The notes under the pieces were generated by a model. The model saw only the letters and a list, made by a program, of their open reading frames with translations. It searched no databases and had not been told where the DNA came from. From Rhodocyclaceae bacterium (GTDB lineage Bacteria > Pseudomonadota > Gammaproteobacteria > Burkholderiales > Rhodocyclaceae), in the NCBI GenBank assembly GCA_018261935.1, contig JAGTRP010000013.1, forward strand, positions 1-64,000: a stretch of 64,000 bases of DNA, read 5' to 3'. The position numbers and the translations under genes are program-made. How positions within the stretch are numbered: the stretch's first letter is position 1; every line of letters starts with the position of its first letter. Shown here one piece after another: positions 7,644 to 14,808 of this stretch.

Positions 7644-8330
7644 TCAGGGCTGGAACCGGTAGCCGACGCCGGTTTCGGTCAGGAAATGGACGGGCTGGGC
7701 CGGATCGGCCTCCAGTTTCTGGCGCAGGTGGCTCATGTAGATGCGCAGGTAGTGTCCGCTGTCGCCGTAATTCGGCCCCCAGACTTCCCGCATCAGGCTG
7801 CGGTGGGTCATGACCTTGCCGGCATTGCCCACCAGGACCCCCAGGAGGCGGTACTCGATGGGGGTGAGATGGATCGGCTGGCCATCCCGGAGCACCGTGC
7901 GCCGGGAAAGGTCCAGTTCGACCCGGCCGAAACTGACCTTGGGCGACGCCTCCAACCCCTTCAGCCGGCGGCGCTGCAGCGCCCGCACCCGGGCCGCCAG
8001 TTCGCCGACGCCGAAGGGCTTGGTCAGGTAGTCATCGGCCCCGGCGTCCAGGGCCTCGACCTTGTCCCGCTCGTCGCTGCGGGCGGAAAGGATGAGCACC
8101 GGCGCCTCGGACCAGCTGCGGAATTCCCGGATCAGCTCGACGCCGTCCATGTCGGGCAGGCCCAGGTCCACGATCAGGAGGTCCGGCTTGCGGGTGCCCG
8201 CCTCGATCAGCCCCCGCTGCCCGCTCTCCGCCTCGAAGACGCGGCAGCCCTCGCCCTCCAGGGTCGTCCGCACGAAGCGGCGGATCTGGGGCTCGTCCTC
8301 GACGAGGAGCACGTTGGTTTCCGGGGTCAC
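7644..8330 (-). CDS. kdpE: KdpE-like response regulator
   Basis: A 228-residue OmpR/PhoB-type regulator. Residues ~6-120 are the receiver (VLLVEDE, phospho-acceptor Asp55 in LLIVDLGLPDMDG, Lys in YLTKPF). Residues ~135-228 are the winged-helix DNA-binding domain (HLTPIEYRLLGVL, HYLRIYMSHLRQKLE, GVGYRF). The start is GTG 8330: it overlaps the kdpD stop by 4 bases and has an AGGAGAAGAA ribosome-binding site. The longer open frame upstream is a shadow of kdpD. It should bind DNA when phosphorylated by the upstream kinase. Target here is probably kup, by context. Confidence 0.9.
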   Translation of the reverse strand: MTPETNVLLVEDEPQIRRFVRTTLEGEGCRVFEAESGQRGLIEAGTRKPDLLIVDLGLPDMDGVELIREFRSWSEAPVLILSARSDERDKVEALDAGADDYLTKPFGVGELAARVRALQRRRLKGLEASPKVSFGRVELDLSRRTVLRDGQPIHLTPIEYRLLGVLVGNAGKVMTHRSLMREVWGPNYGDSGHYLRIYMSHLRQKLEADPAQPVHFLTETGVGYRFQP

Positions 8331-9835
8331 GGCTTCTTCTCCTGGATTTCGGACGGTTCCGCCTCGATGGCGGGGGGCGTTCCCAGGGGCAGCCGCAGGG
8401 TCACGCAGGCGCCTCCCTCCGGGCGATTGGCGGCGACGATGGTGCCGCCATGGGCTTCGACGATGGCGCGGCTGATGGCCAGTCCCAGCCCCACCCCCGG
8501 CGTGGACGATTCGGCCTGGCCCCGCTCGAACAGGCCGAAGACCCGCTCCAGCTGGCCCGGGGGGAAGCCCCGGCCCTGGTCGCAGACCGAGATGCCGGCC
8601 CGGTCGCCGTCGACAAAGGCCCGGATTTCGATGGACGAGCCGGGCGGGGAATACTTGGCGGCGTTCTCCACCAGGTTGCACACCACCCGCTCCAGCAGGA
8701 CCGCGTCGAATTCCACCAGGGGCATGTCCGGCGGCAGGCCCACCTGGACGGGATGATCCCCCAGGTTGGGCCGCAGGAGATGGAGGCTCGCGCTGACCAC
8801 ATCCTCGAAGAGCTGCCATTCCCGGCGCAGCTGGACCTTGCCGGCGTGGAGGCGGGCCATGTCGAGGAGGTTGCCCAGGAGATGGCTCATGGCCCGGGCC
8901 TGGTCCCGGATGCCGGCGGCCAGGCTGCGGGTCGCTTCGCTCATGGTTTCCCGGCTCAGGGCCAGGGAGTCGGCCATCCCGACCAGGGCGGTCAGGGGGG
9001 TGCGGAGATCGTGGGAAAGGGCCGACAGGACCGAGCTGCGCAGGCGCTCGGAAGTCACCTCGATCTGGCTCGCCTGGGCCACGTCGACGTAATGGAGCCG
9101 CTCCACGGTGAGGGCGACCAGGGAAGCCACGGTGCCGAGGAGTTGGCGATCCGTGGCCAGGTTCGCCAGGTCGGCCGCCCCGACGATCATGACGCCGCGC
9201 ACCCGCATCGGGCCCTTCAAGGGGATGACGAGCCGCGAGAGGTCGCCCGGATCATCCATCTCCACCGGCTCCCCCTGGGCCGTGGCCATCAGGGCGAGGC
9301 GCAGGGGCAGCGGCTTGTCGGCCAGGGAGGGCAGGTGCCCCTGGTCGTCCAGGAAATGGAGGGCGGCCTCGAAACCCAAGCCGCTCAGGTAGCGGCCCAG
9401 GGCTGCCTCCAGCTGCTCCAGGCCGATGACGCCGGCCAGGTCCCGGGCCAGCTCGTAGAGGCCATGGGCATCCCGTTCCTTCTGCAGGGCCACTTCCGCC
9501 TGGTGCTTCAGCCCGGTGGTCAGCTCCGCCGTCACCAACCCGACCGCCAGCATGACCGCGAAGGTGACCAGGTACTGGACGTCGCTGACCGCGAAGGAGA
9601 AGCGGGGCGGGACGAAAAAGACATCGAACAGGGCCACGCTCAGAAAGGTGGCCATGACGGCCGGCCCCCGGCCGAGCCAGCGGGCCACCAGGAACACCGT
9701 AAGCAGGAACAGCATCACGATGTTGGCCAGGTCGAGGACATGCCGCAGCAGGGTCGCTACCCCGGCCGTCAACAGGGAGGCGGCCAGGGCCCAGGCGTAT
9801 GCCTTCCCACGGGTGATGTGACTGTCGCCGGCCAT
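8327..9835 (-). CDS. kdpD: shortened KdpD-like sensor histidine kinase
   Basis: A 502-residue membrane kinase. Residues ~14-105 carry the DUF4118 four-helix membrane region (VMLFLLTVFLVARWLGRGPA). Residues ~125-245 are GAF-like. HisKA has the phosphorylated His275 in SALSHDLRTPLTALVG, and the ATPase domain has NLVENAAKYS, DQGRGFP and GVGLGLAISR. Full-length KdpD proteins are near 890 residues, with an N-terminal ATP-binding KdpD domain and a universal-stress domain. Both are absent, and the sequence upstream does not encode them before gdhA ends. The protein retains everything needed for kinase activity but lacks the canonical cytoplasmic K+/c-di-AMP-sensing part. It overlaps kdpE by 4 bases. 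Confidence 0.88.
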   Translation of the reverse strand: MAGDSHITRGKAYAWALAASLLTAGVATLLRHVLDLANIVMLFLLTVFLVARWLGRGPAVMATFLSVALFDVFFVPPRFSFAVSDVQYLVTFAVMLAVGLVTAELTTGLKHQAEVALQKERDAHGLYELARDLAGVIGLEQLEAALGRYLSGLGFEAALHFLDDQGHLPSLADKPLPLRLALMATAQGEPVEMDDPGDLSRLVIPLKGPMRVRGVMIVGAADLANLATDRQLLGTVASLVALTVERLHYVDVAQASQIEVTSERLRSSVLSALSHDLRTPLTALVGMADSLALSRETMSEATRSLAAGIRDQARAMSHLLGNLLDMARLHAGKVQLRREWQLFEDVVSASLHLLRPNLGDHPVQVGLPPDMPLVEFDAVLLERVVCNLVENAAKYSPPGSSIEIRAFVDGDRAGISVCDQGRGFPPGQLERVFGLFERGQAESSTPGVGLGLAISRAIVEAHGGTIVAANRPEGGACVTLRLPLGTPPAIEAEPSEIQEKKP

Positions 9836-9979
9836 GTCTTGCCTCCTTTCCCTATCAGGCTAAGGGAATGGACAGAAAAAAAGCGTAGAAATACGAAAGT
9901 GGCGCGTAAAGAAGTTGTAAACGGCGAGAGCGGGAGGCTGGCCTTGATGTCCGGGTTGTCCCGGCGCGCCGCCCCCCGT

Positions 9980-10005
9980 GGTTCAGGGATAAAGCCCCCG
10001 GATCG
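9980..10005. repeat. 26-bp repeat at the gdhA 3' end
   Basis: Identical to 5725-5750. This copy contains the gdhA stop and final codons and is presumably the original. Confidence 0.7.
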
Positions 10006-11272
10006 CCCGCGCCTCCAGCACCCGGCTGCACCCGACCACGAAGGCCGCCGTCCGCAGCCGCAGCCGGCGCTCCCGGGAGACCTGCCAGACGGCGTTGAAG
10101 GCCTCGGTCATGAGGCGTTCCAGGCGCTGGTTGATCTCCTCCTCGGTCCAGAAGAAGCTGGAGAAATCCTGCACCCACTCGAAGTAGCTGACGGTCACCC
10201 CGCCGGCGTTGGCCAGCACGTCGGGCACCACCAGGATGCCGCGCTCCTCCAGGATGGCGTCCGCCGCCGGGGTGGTGGGGCCGTTGGCCCCCTCGACCAC
10301 GATGCGGGCGGCGAGGTTGGGGGCGTTGGCGGTGGTGATCTGCCCCTCCAGGGCGGCGGGCACCAGGAATTCGCAGGGCACGGCCCAGAATTCCTCGCCC
10401 GTGATGGCCTCCGTCCCCGGCGCCCCGATCAGGGTCTTGAACTGGGCCACATGGGCCCGCAGCGCCGCCAGGTCGATGCCCGCCGGGTTGCAGATGGAGC
10501 CGGTGACGTCCTGGATCGCCACCACCCGGGCCCCGGCCCCGGCGAAGATGCGGGCCGCCGCCTCCCCCACGTTGCCGAAGCCCTGGATGGCGATGCGGCT
10601 GCCGGCCAGGGGGATGCCGAGCTGGCGGGCCGCCTCCCGGGCGGCCACGAAAACGCCGCGGCCGGTGGCATCCTGGCGCCCCAGGCTGCCCCCCACGGAA
10701 ATGGGCTTGCCGGTGACGACGCCGGTGCTGGTGCGGCCCTGGTTCATGGAAAAGGTGTCCATCATCCAGGCCATGACCTGGGCGTTGGTGTTCACGTCCG
10801 GGGCCGGGATATCCCGGTCGGGGCCGATCATGATGTTGATTTCGCTGGTGTAGCGGCGGGTGAGCCTTTCCAGTTCCTCGATGGAGAGCAGGCGGGGATC
10901 GACCCGGACGCCCCCCTTGGCGCCGCCGTAGGGGAGATTGACCACCGCGTTCTTGACGCTCATCCAGGCGGCCAGGGCCATGACTTCGGGCAGGCTGACG
11001 TCCTGGTGGTAGCGCACGCCCCCCTTGCCGGGGCCCCGGGAGGTGTTGTGCTGCACCCGGTAGCCCTCGAAATGGGCGATCTCGCCGTTGTCCAGGCGGA
11101 TGGGCACATCGACGATGAGGATGCGCTTGGGCCGGTGCAGGGTCTCGATCCAGGGCTGCAGGGAGGGGGCGAGGAGCGGCGTCACCTGGGCGACCTGCTC
11201 CAGGTAGGTTTCCCAGGGGCCGAGCTTGTCCGCGGCGACGTAGGAAGGCAAGGGGCACGGCGGGTGGAGCAT
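9983..11272 (-). CDS. gdhA: glutamate dehydrogenase (GdhA, hexameric type)
   Basis: A 429-residue Glu/Leu/Phe/Val dehydrogenase that interconverts glutamate with 2-oxoglutarate and ammonia. The dimerisation/catalytic half has [21 protein letters not shown] with the active-site Lys, and [13 protein letters not shown]. The Rossmann half has [13 protein letters not shown], and the substrate region [12 protein letters not shown] is intact. The frame is also open from an ATG at 11287, but the bases between form a strong GGAGGAAG ribosome-binding site for the ATG at 11272, which fixes the start. It lies 36 bases after the lytic transglycosylase gene and before kdpD. Cofactor preference (NAD or NADP) cannot be read by eye. 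Confidence 0.93.
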   Translation of the reverse strand: MLHPPCPLPSYVAADKLGPWETYLEQVAQVTPLLAPSLQPWIETLHRPKRILIVDVPIRLDNGEIAHFEGYRVQHNTSRGPGKGGVRYHQDVSLPEVMALAAWMSVKNAVVNLPYGGAKGGVRVDPRLLSIEELERLTRRYTSEINIMIGPDRDIPAPDVNTNAQVMAWMMDTFSMNQGRTSTGVVTGKPISVGGSLGRQDATGRGVFVAAREAARQLGIPLAGSRIAIQGFGNVGEAAARIFAGAGARVVAIQDVTGSICNPAGIDLAALRAHVAQFKTLIGAPGTEAITGEEFWAVPCEFLVPAALEGQITTANAPNLAARIVVEGANGPTTPAADAILEERGILVVPDVLANAGGVTVSYFEWVQDFSSFFWTEEEINQRLERLMTEAFNAVWQVSRERRLRLRTAAFVVGCSRVLEARAIRGLYP

Positions 11273-11308
11273 TTTTTCTTCCTCCATTCTGTCGGCCCCG
11301 GCGGGGGA

Positions 11309-11947
11309 TCAGAACGGCCCGGGACCGTCCCGCCAGGGGTCTTTTCGCAAGCGATAGGCCGCCAGTCCGGCCTTCTCCAGCCGGGTGCCCTCGAGATAGA
11401 AGCGCCCGACGGGCACCGGGCCGGGACCATGATACCGGCGCAGGATACCCCGGACATAGGCCTGGGTCTCCGGATAGGGGGGAATCCGGTTGCCGTGGCC
11501 CTGCACGGCCCCCTCCCCGGCGTTGTAGGCAGCGAGCGCCAGGGAAAGGTCGCCGAAGAGGCCGAGGAGGTAGTCCAGGTAGGCGGTGCCGGCCTCCAGG
11601 TTGGCCGCCGGATTCCTGAGGTCGGCGACGCCGAAGCGCCGGCCGGTGTCCGGCATCACCTGCATGAGCCCCACCGCCCCCTTGGGGGAGACGGCATCGG
11701 TCCGGAAGCCCGACTCGGCCCGGACGATGGCCCGCACCAGGGCGGGATCGAGGCCCCGGGCCCGGGCCTGGCGCTCGATGAGGGCATCCACGCCGTTGTC
11801 CGGCCGGGGCGCCGGCCCCGGCATCCGCAGCCGGTATTCCCGGGGATCGACGGTGAGGCGGTAGGGGCTGCCGGCCCCGGCGGCGGCTCCGGGCAGGAGG
11901 CCGATCAAGAGGGCGAGGCAAAGCGCCAGATCAATAGGCGCTCGCAT
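11309..11947 (-). CDS. lytic transglycosylase (SLT family), exported
   Basis: A 212-residue protein with a signal peptide of ~25 residues (LALCLALLIGLLPGAAAG-AG). The SLT domain has the catalytic Glu in RAIVRAESGF (residue ~78), then AVGLMQVMPDTG, NLEAGTAYLDYLL and LALAAYNAGEGAV, the standard motif order. It cleaves peptidoglycan in the periplasm, making gaps for envelope-spanning machines. It overlaps the upstream sugar-transferase gene by 17 bases and so closes the secretion operon. It may open the wall for that apparatus. Confidence 0.88.
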   Translation of the reverse strand: MRAPIDLALCLALLIGLLPGAAAGAGSPYRLTVDPREYRLRMPGPAPRPDNGVDALIERQARARGLDPALVRAIVRAESGFRTDAVSPKGAVGLMQVMPDTGRRFGVADLRNPAANLEAGTAYLDYLLGLFGDLSLALAAYNAGEGAVQGHGNRIPPYPETQAYVRGILRRYHGPGPVPVGRFYLEGTRLEKAGLAAYRLRKDPWRDGPGPF

Positions 11948-13361
11948 CCTTGAACACCAGGATGACCGTCCGGGCGATGATGTAGAGGTCCAGGCGCAGG
12001 GACCAGTGGCGCAGGTATTCCAGGTCCAGGTCGATGCGGGCCTCCATCTTGTCGAGGGTCTCGGTCTCCCCCCGGCAGCCGTTCACCTGGGCCCAGCCGG
12101 TGACGCCGGGCTTCACCTTGTGGCGGACCATGTAGCCCTTGATGAGCTTCCGGTACATCTCGTTGTGGGCGACGGCGTGGGGCCGGGGGCCGACGATGCT
12201 CATGCGGCCCTGGAGGACGTTGAAGAACTGGGGCAACTCGTCGATGGAGGTCTTGCGGATGAAGCGCCCCACCGGGGTGATGCGGGGATCCTCGCGTTGG
12301 GCCTGGGCAATCTCCGGGCCGTCCTCGCACACCGTCATGGAGCGGAACTTGTAGACAATGATTTCCTTGCCGTCCAGGCCGTAGCGCCGCTGCTTGAAAA
12401 TCGCCGGCCCCGGGGAGGTCGCCTTGACCAGCACCGCCACCACGGCCAGGAGCGGCGCGATGAGGAGCAGGATAAGCAGGGAGAGAACGATGTCGCTCCC
12501 CCGCTTGATGACGCCATTGATGCCGGTGAAAGGGGTGTCGCAGACCGCCACCACCGGCATGCGGCCCACCGCGTCCATGCGGGCCTGGATGAGGTCGGTG
12601 ACAAAGACGTCGGGGACGAAATAGATGGAGGCGGTGGTGTCCCGCAGGCTGTCCAGGAGGGTGAGGATGCGGCGCTGGGAAGCCATGGGCAGGGCCAGGT
12701 AGATGACCTGGACGTCGTAGCGCTTGACGTAGTCCGCCACGTCCTCCAGCTTGCCGAGGACCGGCGCGGTGCCGGCGCCGGCCCGGAGCGCCTCCCGGTC
12801 GTCGAAGTAGCCCGCCACCCGCTGGCCGAGCATGGGGTGGGTGACGATTTCCCGGGCCACCTGGCGGCCCTGCCCGTTGCAGCCGACGATGATGGCCCGC
12901 TGGTAGCTCAGGCGGCTGCTGACAATGAGGCCGGCCACCCCCCGGAAGGCCAGGTGTCCGCCGATCTGGGCCGCCGGCGCCAGCCACAGCCAGAGGATGA
13001 CGAGGCGCTGGGGGAAGAGCTGGATGAAGCCGGTGGCCCAGCCGAAGGCGAGCACCAGGCTGGCCAGCCCCGTCCAGCCCAGGACCACGTCCCGGACGCA
13101 GGCCCGGATGGAGCCCTGGGAAAGCCGCTTGCCCGGGAAGGTGAGGGCGAAAAGCAGCACGGCCAGGACGATGTAATGGGCCTGCTCCCTCTGGTCCTCG
13201 AACCAGAGGGCGAGGCCGATGAGGGTGAGCAGCACCATGGCCGGCTCCACCAGGGATTCCGTGAGCTGGAACAGGGCGCTGCCGCCCCGCTCCATGCCCG
13301 CGAACTGGCGCGCGACCCCGAGGTTGCCGACCTTGCCGGACCGGGCTTCGGCACCGCTCAT
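11931..13361 (-). CDS. undecaprenyl-phosphate glucose-1-phosphate-type transferase (WcaJ family)
   Basis: A 476-residue membrane enzyme. Four or five hydrophobic helices occupy residues ~25-140. A CoA-binding-like Rossmann domain follows (AIIVGCNGQG, residues ~150-270). The C-terminal bacterial sugar-transferase domain has KRGSDIVLSL, FKQRRYGLDGKEIIVYKFRS, TSIDELPQFFNVL and SIVGPRPHAVAHNE. It attaches the first sugar phosphate to undecaprenyl phosphate to start exopolysaccharide synthesis. Start is ATG 13361; the upstream extension belongs to another frame. It is 28 bases after the last pseudopilin gene and coupled to the lytic transglycosylase. The actual sugar is not determinable. Confidence 0.88.
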   Translation of the reverse strand: MSGAEARSGKVGNLGVARQFAGMERGGSALFQLTESLVEPAMVLLTLIGLALWFEDQREQAHYIVLAVLLFALTFPGKRLSQGSIRACVRDVVLGWTGLASLVLAFGWATGFIQLFPQRLVILWLWLAPAAQIGGHLAFRGVAGLIVSSRLSYQRAIIVGCNGQGRQVAREIVTHPMLGQRVAGYFDDREALRAGAGTAPVLGKLEDVADYVKRYDVQVIYLALPMASQRRILTLLDSLRDTTASIYFVPDVFVTDLIQARMDAVGRMPVVAVCDTPFTGINGVIKRGSDIVLSLLILLLIAPLLAVVAVLVKATSPGPAIFKQRRYGLDGKEIIVYKFRSMTVCEDGPEIAQAQREDPRITPVGRFIRKTSIDELPQFFNVLQGRMSIVGPRPHAVAHNEMYRKLIKGYMVRHKVKPGVTGWAQVNGCRGETETLDKMEARIDLDLEYLRHWSLRLDLYIIARTVILVFKDASAY

Positions 13362-13389
13362 GGCGAAATCTCCAGGATCATGGCCTTCC

Positions 13390-13953
13390 TCATTGGGGGA
13401 ACTGGGGAAACATGAAGGGCTGCTCGCCGCCCGGCTGCGCGGGGGCGCCCCGGGGGGGCAGGATGAGGGGCCGCTGGCGGCCCTCGTAGACGAAAATCCA
13501 GTCGCTGTATTTGGCGGCGTTCTCCAGGCGGGCATCCCAGGCGGCGAAGCCGGCAACCTTCAGGGGTTTCTGCTCGGAGGGGCTGAACACCCCGGTAATG
13601 CCCCCGTCGGTGGCCCGCACCAGGCCCCATTCCCGGCTGCTGGTCATGGGGTCCCGATAGATTTTCCGGAGGTAGCGCTGGGTGCCGGGGTAGCGGTTAT
13701 CCACCAGGAGATCCTCGAGGCGGCGGGGAAACTGACGCACGCCGCCGGGGCCGTTTTCCACGTAGCGGCCGATGGCCTGGCGGAATTCGTTGCCGATGAA
13801 GATGAGCTCCCTTTCCTTCTCCCGCTGCTGGGCGACGCGCCAGACCTGGCCGGTGGCCCCGAGGCCGGCGCCGATGATGCCCACCAGCAGGATCACCGCC
13901 ATGTAGGTGAAGCCCCGCTGCCGGCGGGCCGGGGATCGGGCTCGCCTCACCAT
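13390..13953 (-). CDS. atypical pseudopilin lacking Glu5
   Basis: A 187-residue protein starting at ATG 13953, overlapping the preceding pseudopilin gene by 7 bases. The basic leader RRARSPARRQRG precedes FTYMAVILLVGIIGAGLG, a type III (prepilin) signal. However, position +5 after the cleavage Gly is Ala, not the conserved Glu, as is also true of minor pseudopilins of the GspK kind. The soluble part (QREKERELIFIGNEFRQAIGRY... to WIFVYEG) resembles GspG-like proteins. It ends in a Pro-rich tail. It would be processed by a prepilin peptidase, none of which is in this window. Likely a tip or minor subunit. Confidence 0.75.
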   Translation of the reverse strand: MVRRARSPARRQRGFTYMAVILLVGIIGAGLGATGQVWRVAQQREKERELIFIGNEFRQAIGRYVENGPGGVRQFPRRLEDLLVDNRYPGTQRYLRKIYRDPMTSSREWGLVRATDGGITGVFSPSEQKPLKVAGFAAWDARLENAAKYSDWIFVYEGRQRPLILPPRGAPAQPGGEQPFMFPQFPQ

Positions 13954-14321
13954 GTGCCGTACTCGGTGCCATCCCGGCCCTTGCCGGGGGCGCCGCTCCT
14001 GATGTCGTAAACCCCCCCGCCCGCCGCCGGGTCGGCCGGAGGCACCGGTACCCAGGTGGCGGCGCTCTCGGTGATGGGGTCCCGGGGGATGGCCCGCAGG
14101 TAGCCCCTGCTCACCAGGTCTTCCAGGGTTTCCGGGTACTTGCCCCGGTCGCCGTGGTACTTGTCGATGGCGTCCCGCATGGTGGCGAGGTCCGAGCGCA
14201 GCACCGCCTCCTTGGAGCGGTCCACGCTGCTGAAGTAGCGGGGCACCGCCAGGCTCACCAGCAGAGCGATGACGGCCATCACCACCAGGAGCTCGATGAG
14301 GGTGAAGCCGCGCCGGGCCAT
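13947..14321 (-). CDS. GspG-like pseudopilin (second copy)
   Basis: A 124-residue prepilin-type protein. The leader MARRG is followed by FTLIELLVVMAVIALLVSLAVP, a perfect type III signal with Glu at +5. The globular part begins DRSKEAVLRSDLATMRDAIDKYHGDRGKYP, typical of major pseudopilins, and has YLRAIPRDPIT and a GGVYDIRSG C-terminus close to the GspG calcium-loop region. It is 9 bases after the neighbouring pseudopilin gene. Confidence 0.85.
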   Translation of the reverse strand: MARRGFTLIELLVVMAVIALLVSLAVPRYFSSVDRSKEAVLRSDLATMRDAIDKYHGDRGKYPETLEDLVSRGYLRAIPRDPITESAATWVPVPPADPAAGGGVYDIRSGAPGKGRDGTEYGTW

Positions 14322-14330
14322 GGCCTTTCC

Positions 14331-14804
14331 TCACCATTCCCGGTAGGGGGTGCCGTTCAGGCCCACCCCTTCGGAGAGGGAATAGACGTCGAAGACGTCC
14401 TTCCCTTCCCGGGGCTCGTCCGGCGGGCTCTCGTAGCTGCGCTTGCCCCAGGTCTGGGAGGCCGGCACAGCGGGATCGGTGGCCATCGGGTCCCGGGGCA
14501 GGCGGCGCAGGAAGTACAGGCGGCGCTGGTCCGGGCTCTTGGGGTCCACCACCCCGTTCACCAGGACCTCCAGGTTCGGGGGATAGCCCGAGGCATCGGC
14601 GGCCCGGGGAATCCGGCCCTCGTCGGTGGCCTGCTTGTAGGCATCGATGGCGGAACGGATCTCCCGCAGGTCGGCCCGCAGCTCTTCCTCCTTACTGCGC
14701 TGGGCCGCCACCTCGGTGAGGGGCATCACCATGCTGGCCAGGAGGGCGACGATGGCCACCGTCACCATGAGCTCGATGAGGGTGAAGCCGCGGCCGCGCT
14801 TCAT
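14331..14804 (-). CDS. gspG: GspG-like pseudopilin (first copy)
   Basis: A 157-residue prepilin-type protein. MKRGRG precedes FTLIELMVTVAIVALLASMVMP with Glu at +5. The mature domain has QRSKEEELRADLREIRSAIDAYKQA, LPRDPMATDP and a C-terminus VFDVYSLSEG, the layout of the major pseudopilin GspG. Slightly longer than the usual ~145. It starts 4 bases after the secretin stop. Main subunit candidate of the periplasmic pseudopilus. Confidence 0.85.
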   Translation of the reverse strand: MKRGRGFTLIELMVTVAIVALLASMVMPLTEVAAQRSKEEELRADLREIRSAIDAYKQATDEGRIPRAADASGYPPNLEVLVNGVVDPKSPDQRRLYFLRRLPRDPMATDPAVPASQTWGKRSYESPPDEPREGKDVFDVYSLSEGVGLNGTPYREW

Positions 14805-14808
14805 GGCG

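Noticed and set aside
6117-8756. 879-codon plus-strand open frame opposite kup and kdpDE
   Set aside because: It is antisense to well-identified genes, is dominated by Gly/Asp/His/Gln repeats typical of reading a GC-rich gene backwards, and has no domain.
9836-9982. Possibility that the gap upstream of the short kdpD hides its missing N-terminal domain
   Set aside because: Only about 147 bases separate kdpD from gdhA, and they do not encode KdpD-domain motifs; several hundred codons would be needed.
8450-11953. 1167-codon plus-strand open frame opposite kdpD, gdhA and the transglycosylase gene
   Set aside because: Same antisense artefact; it spans three unrelated real genes.
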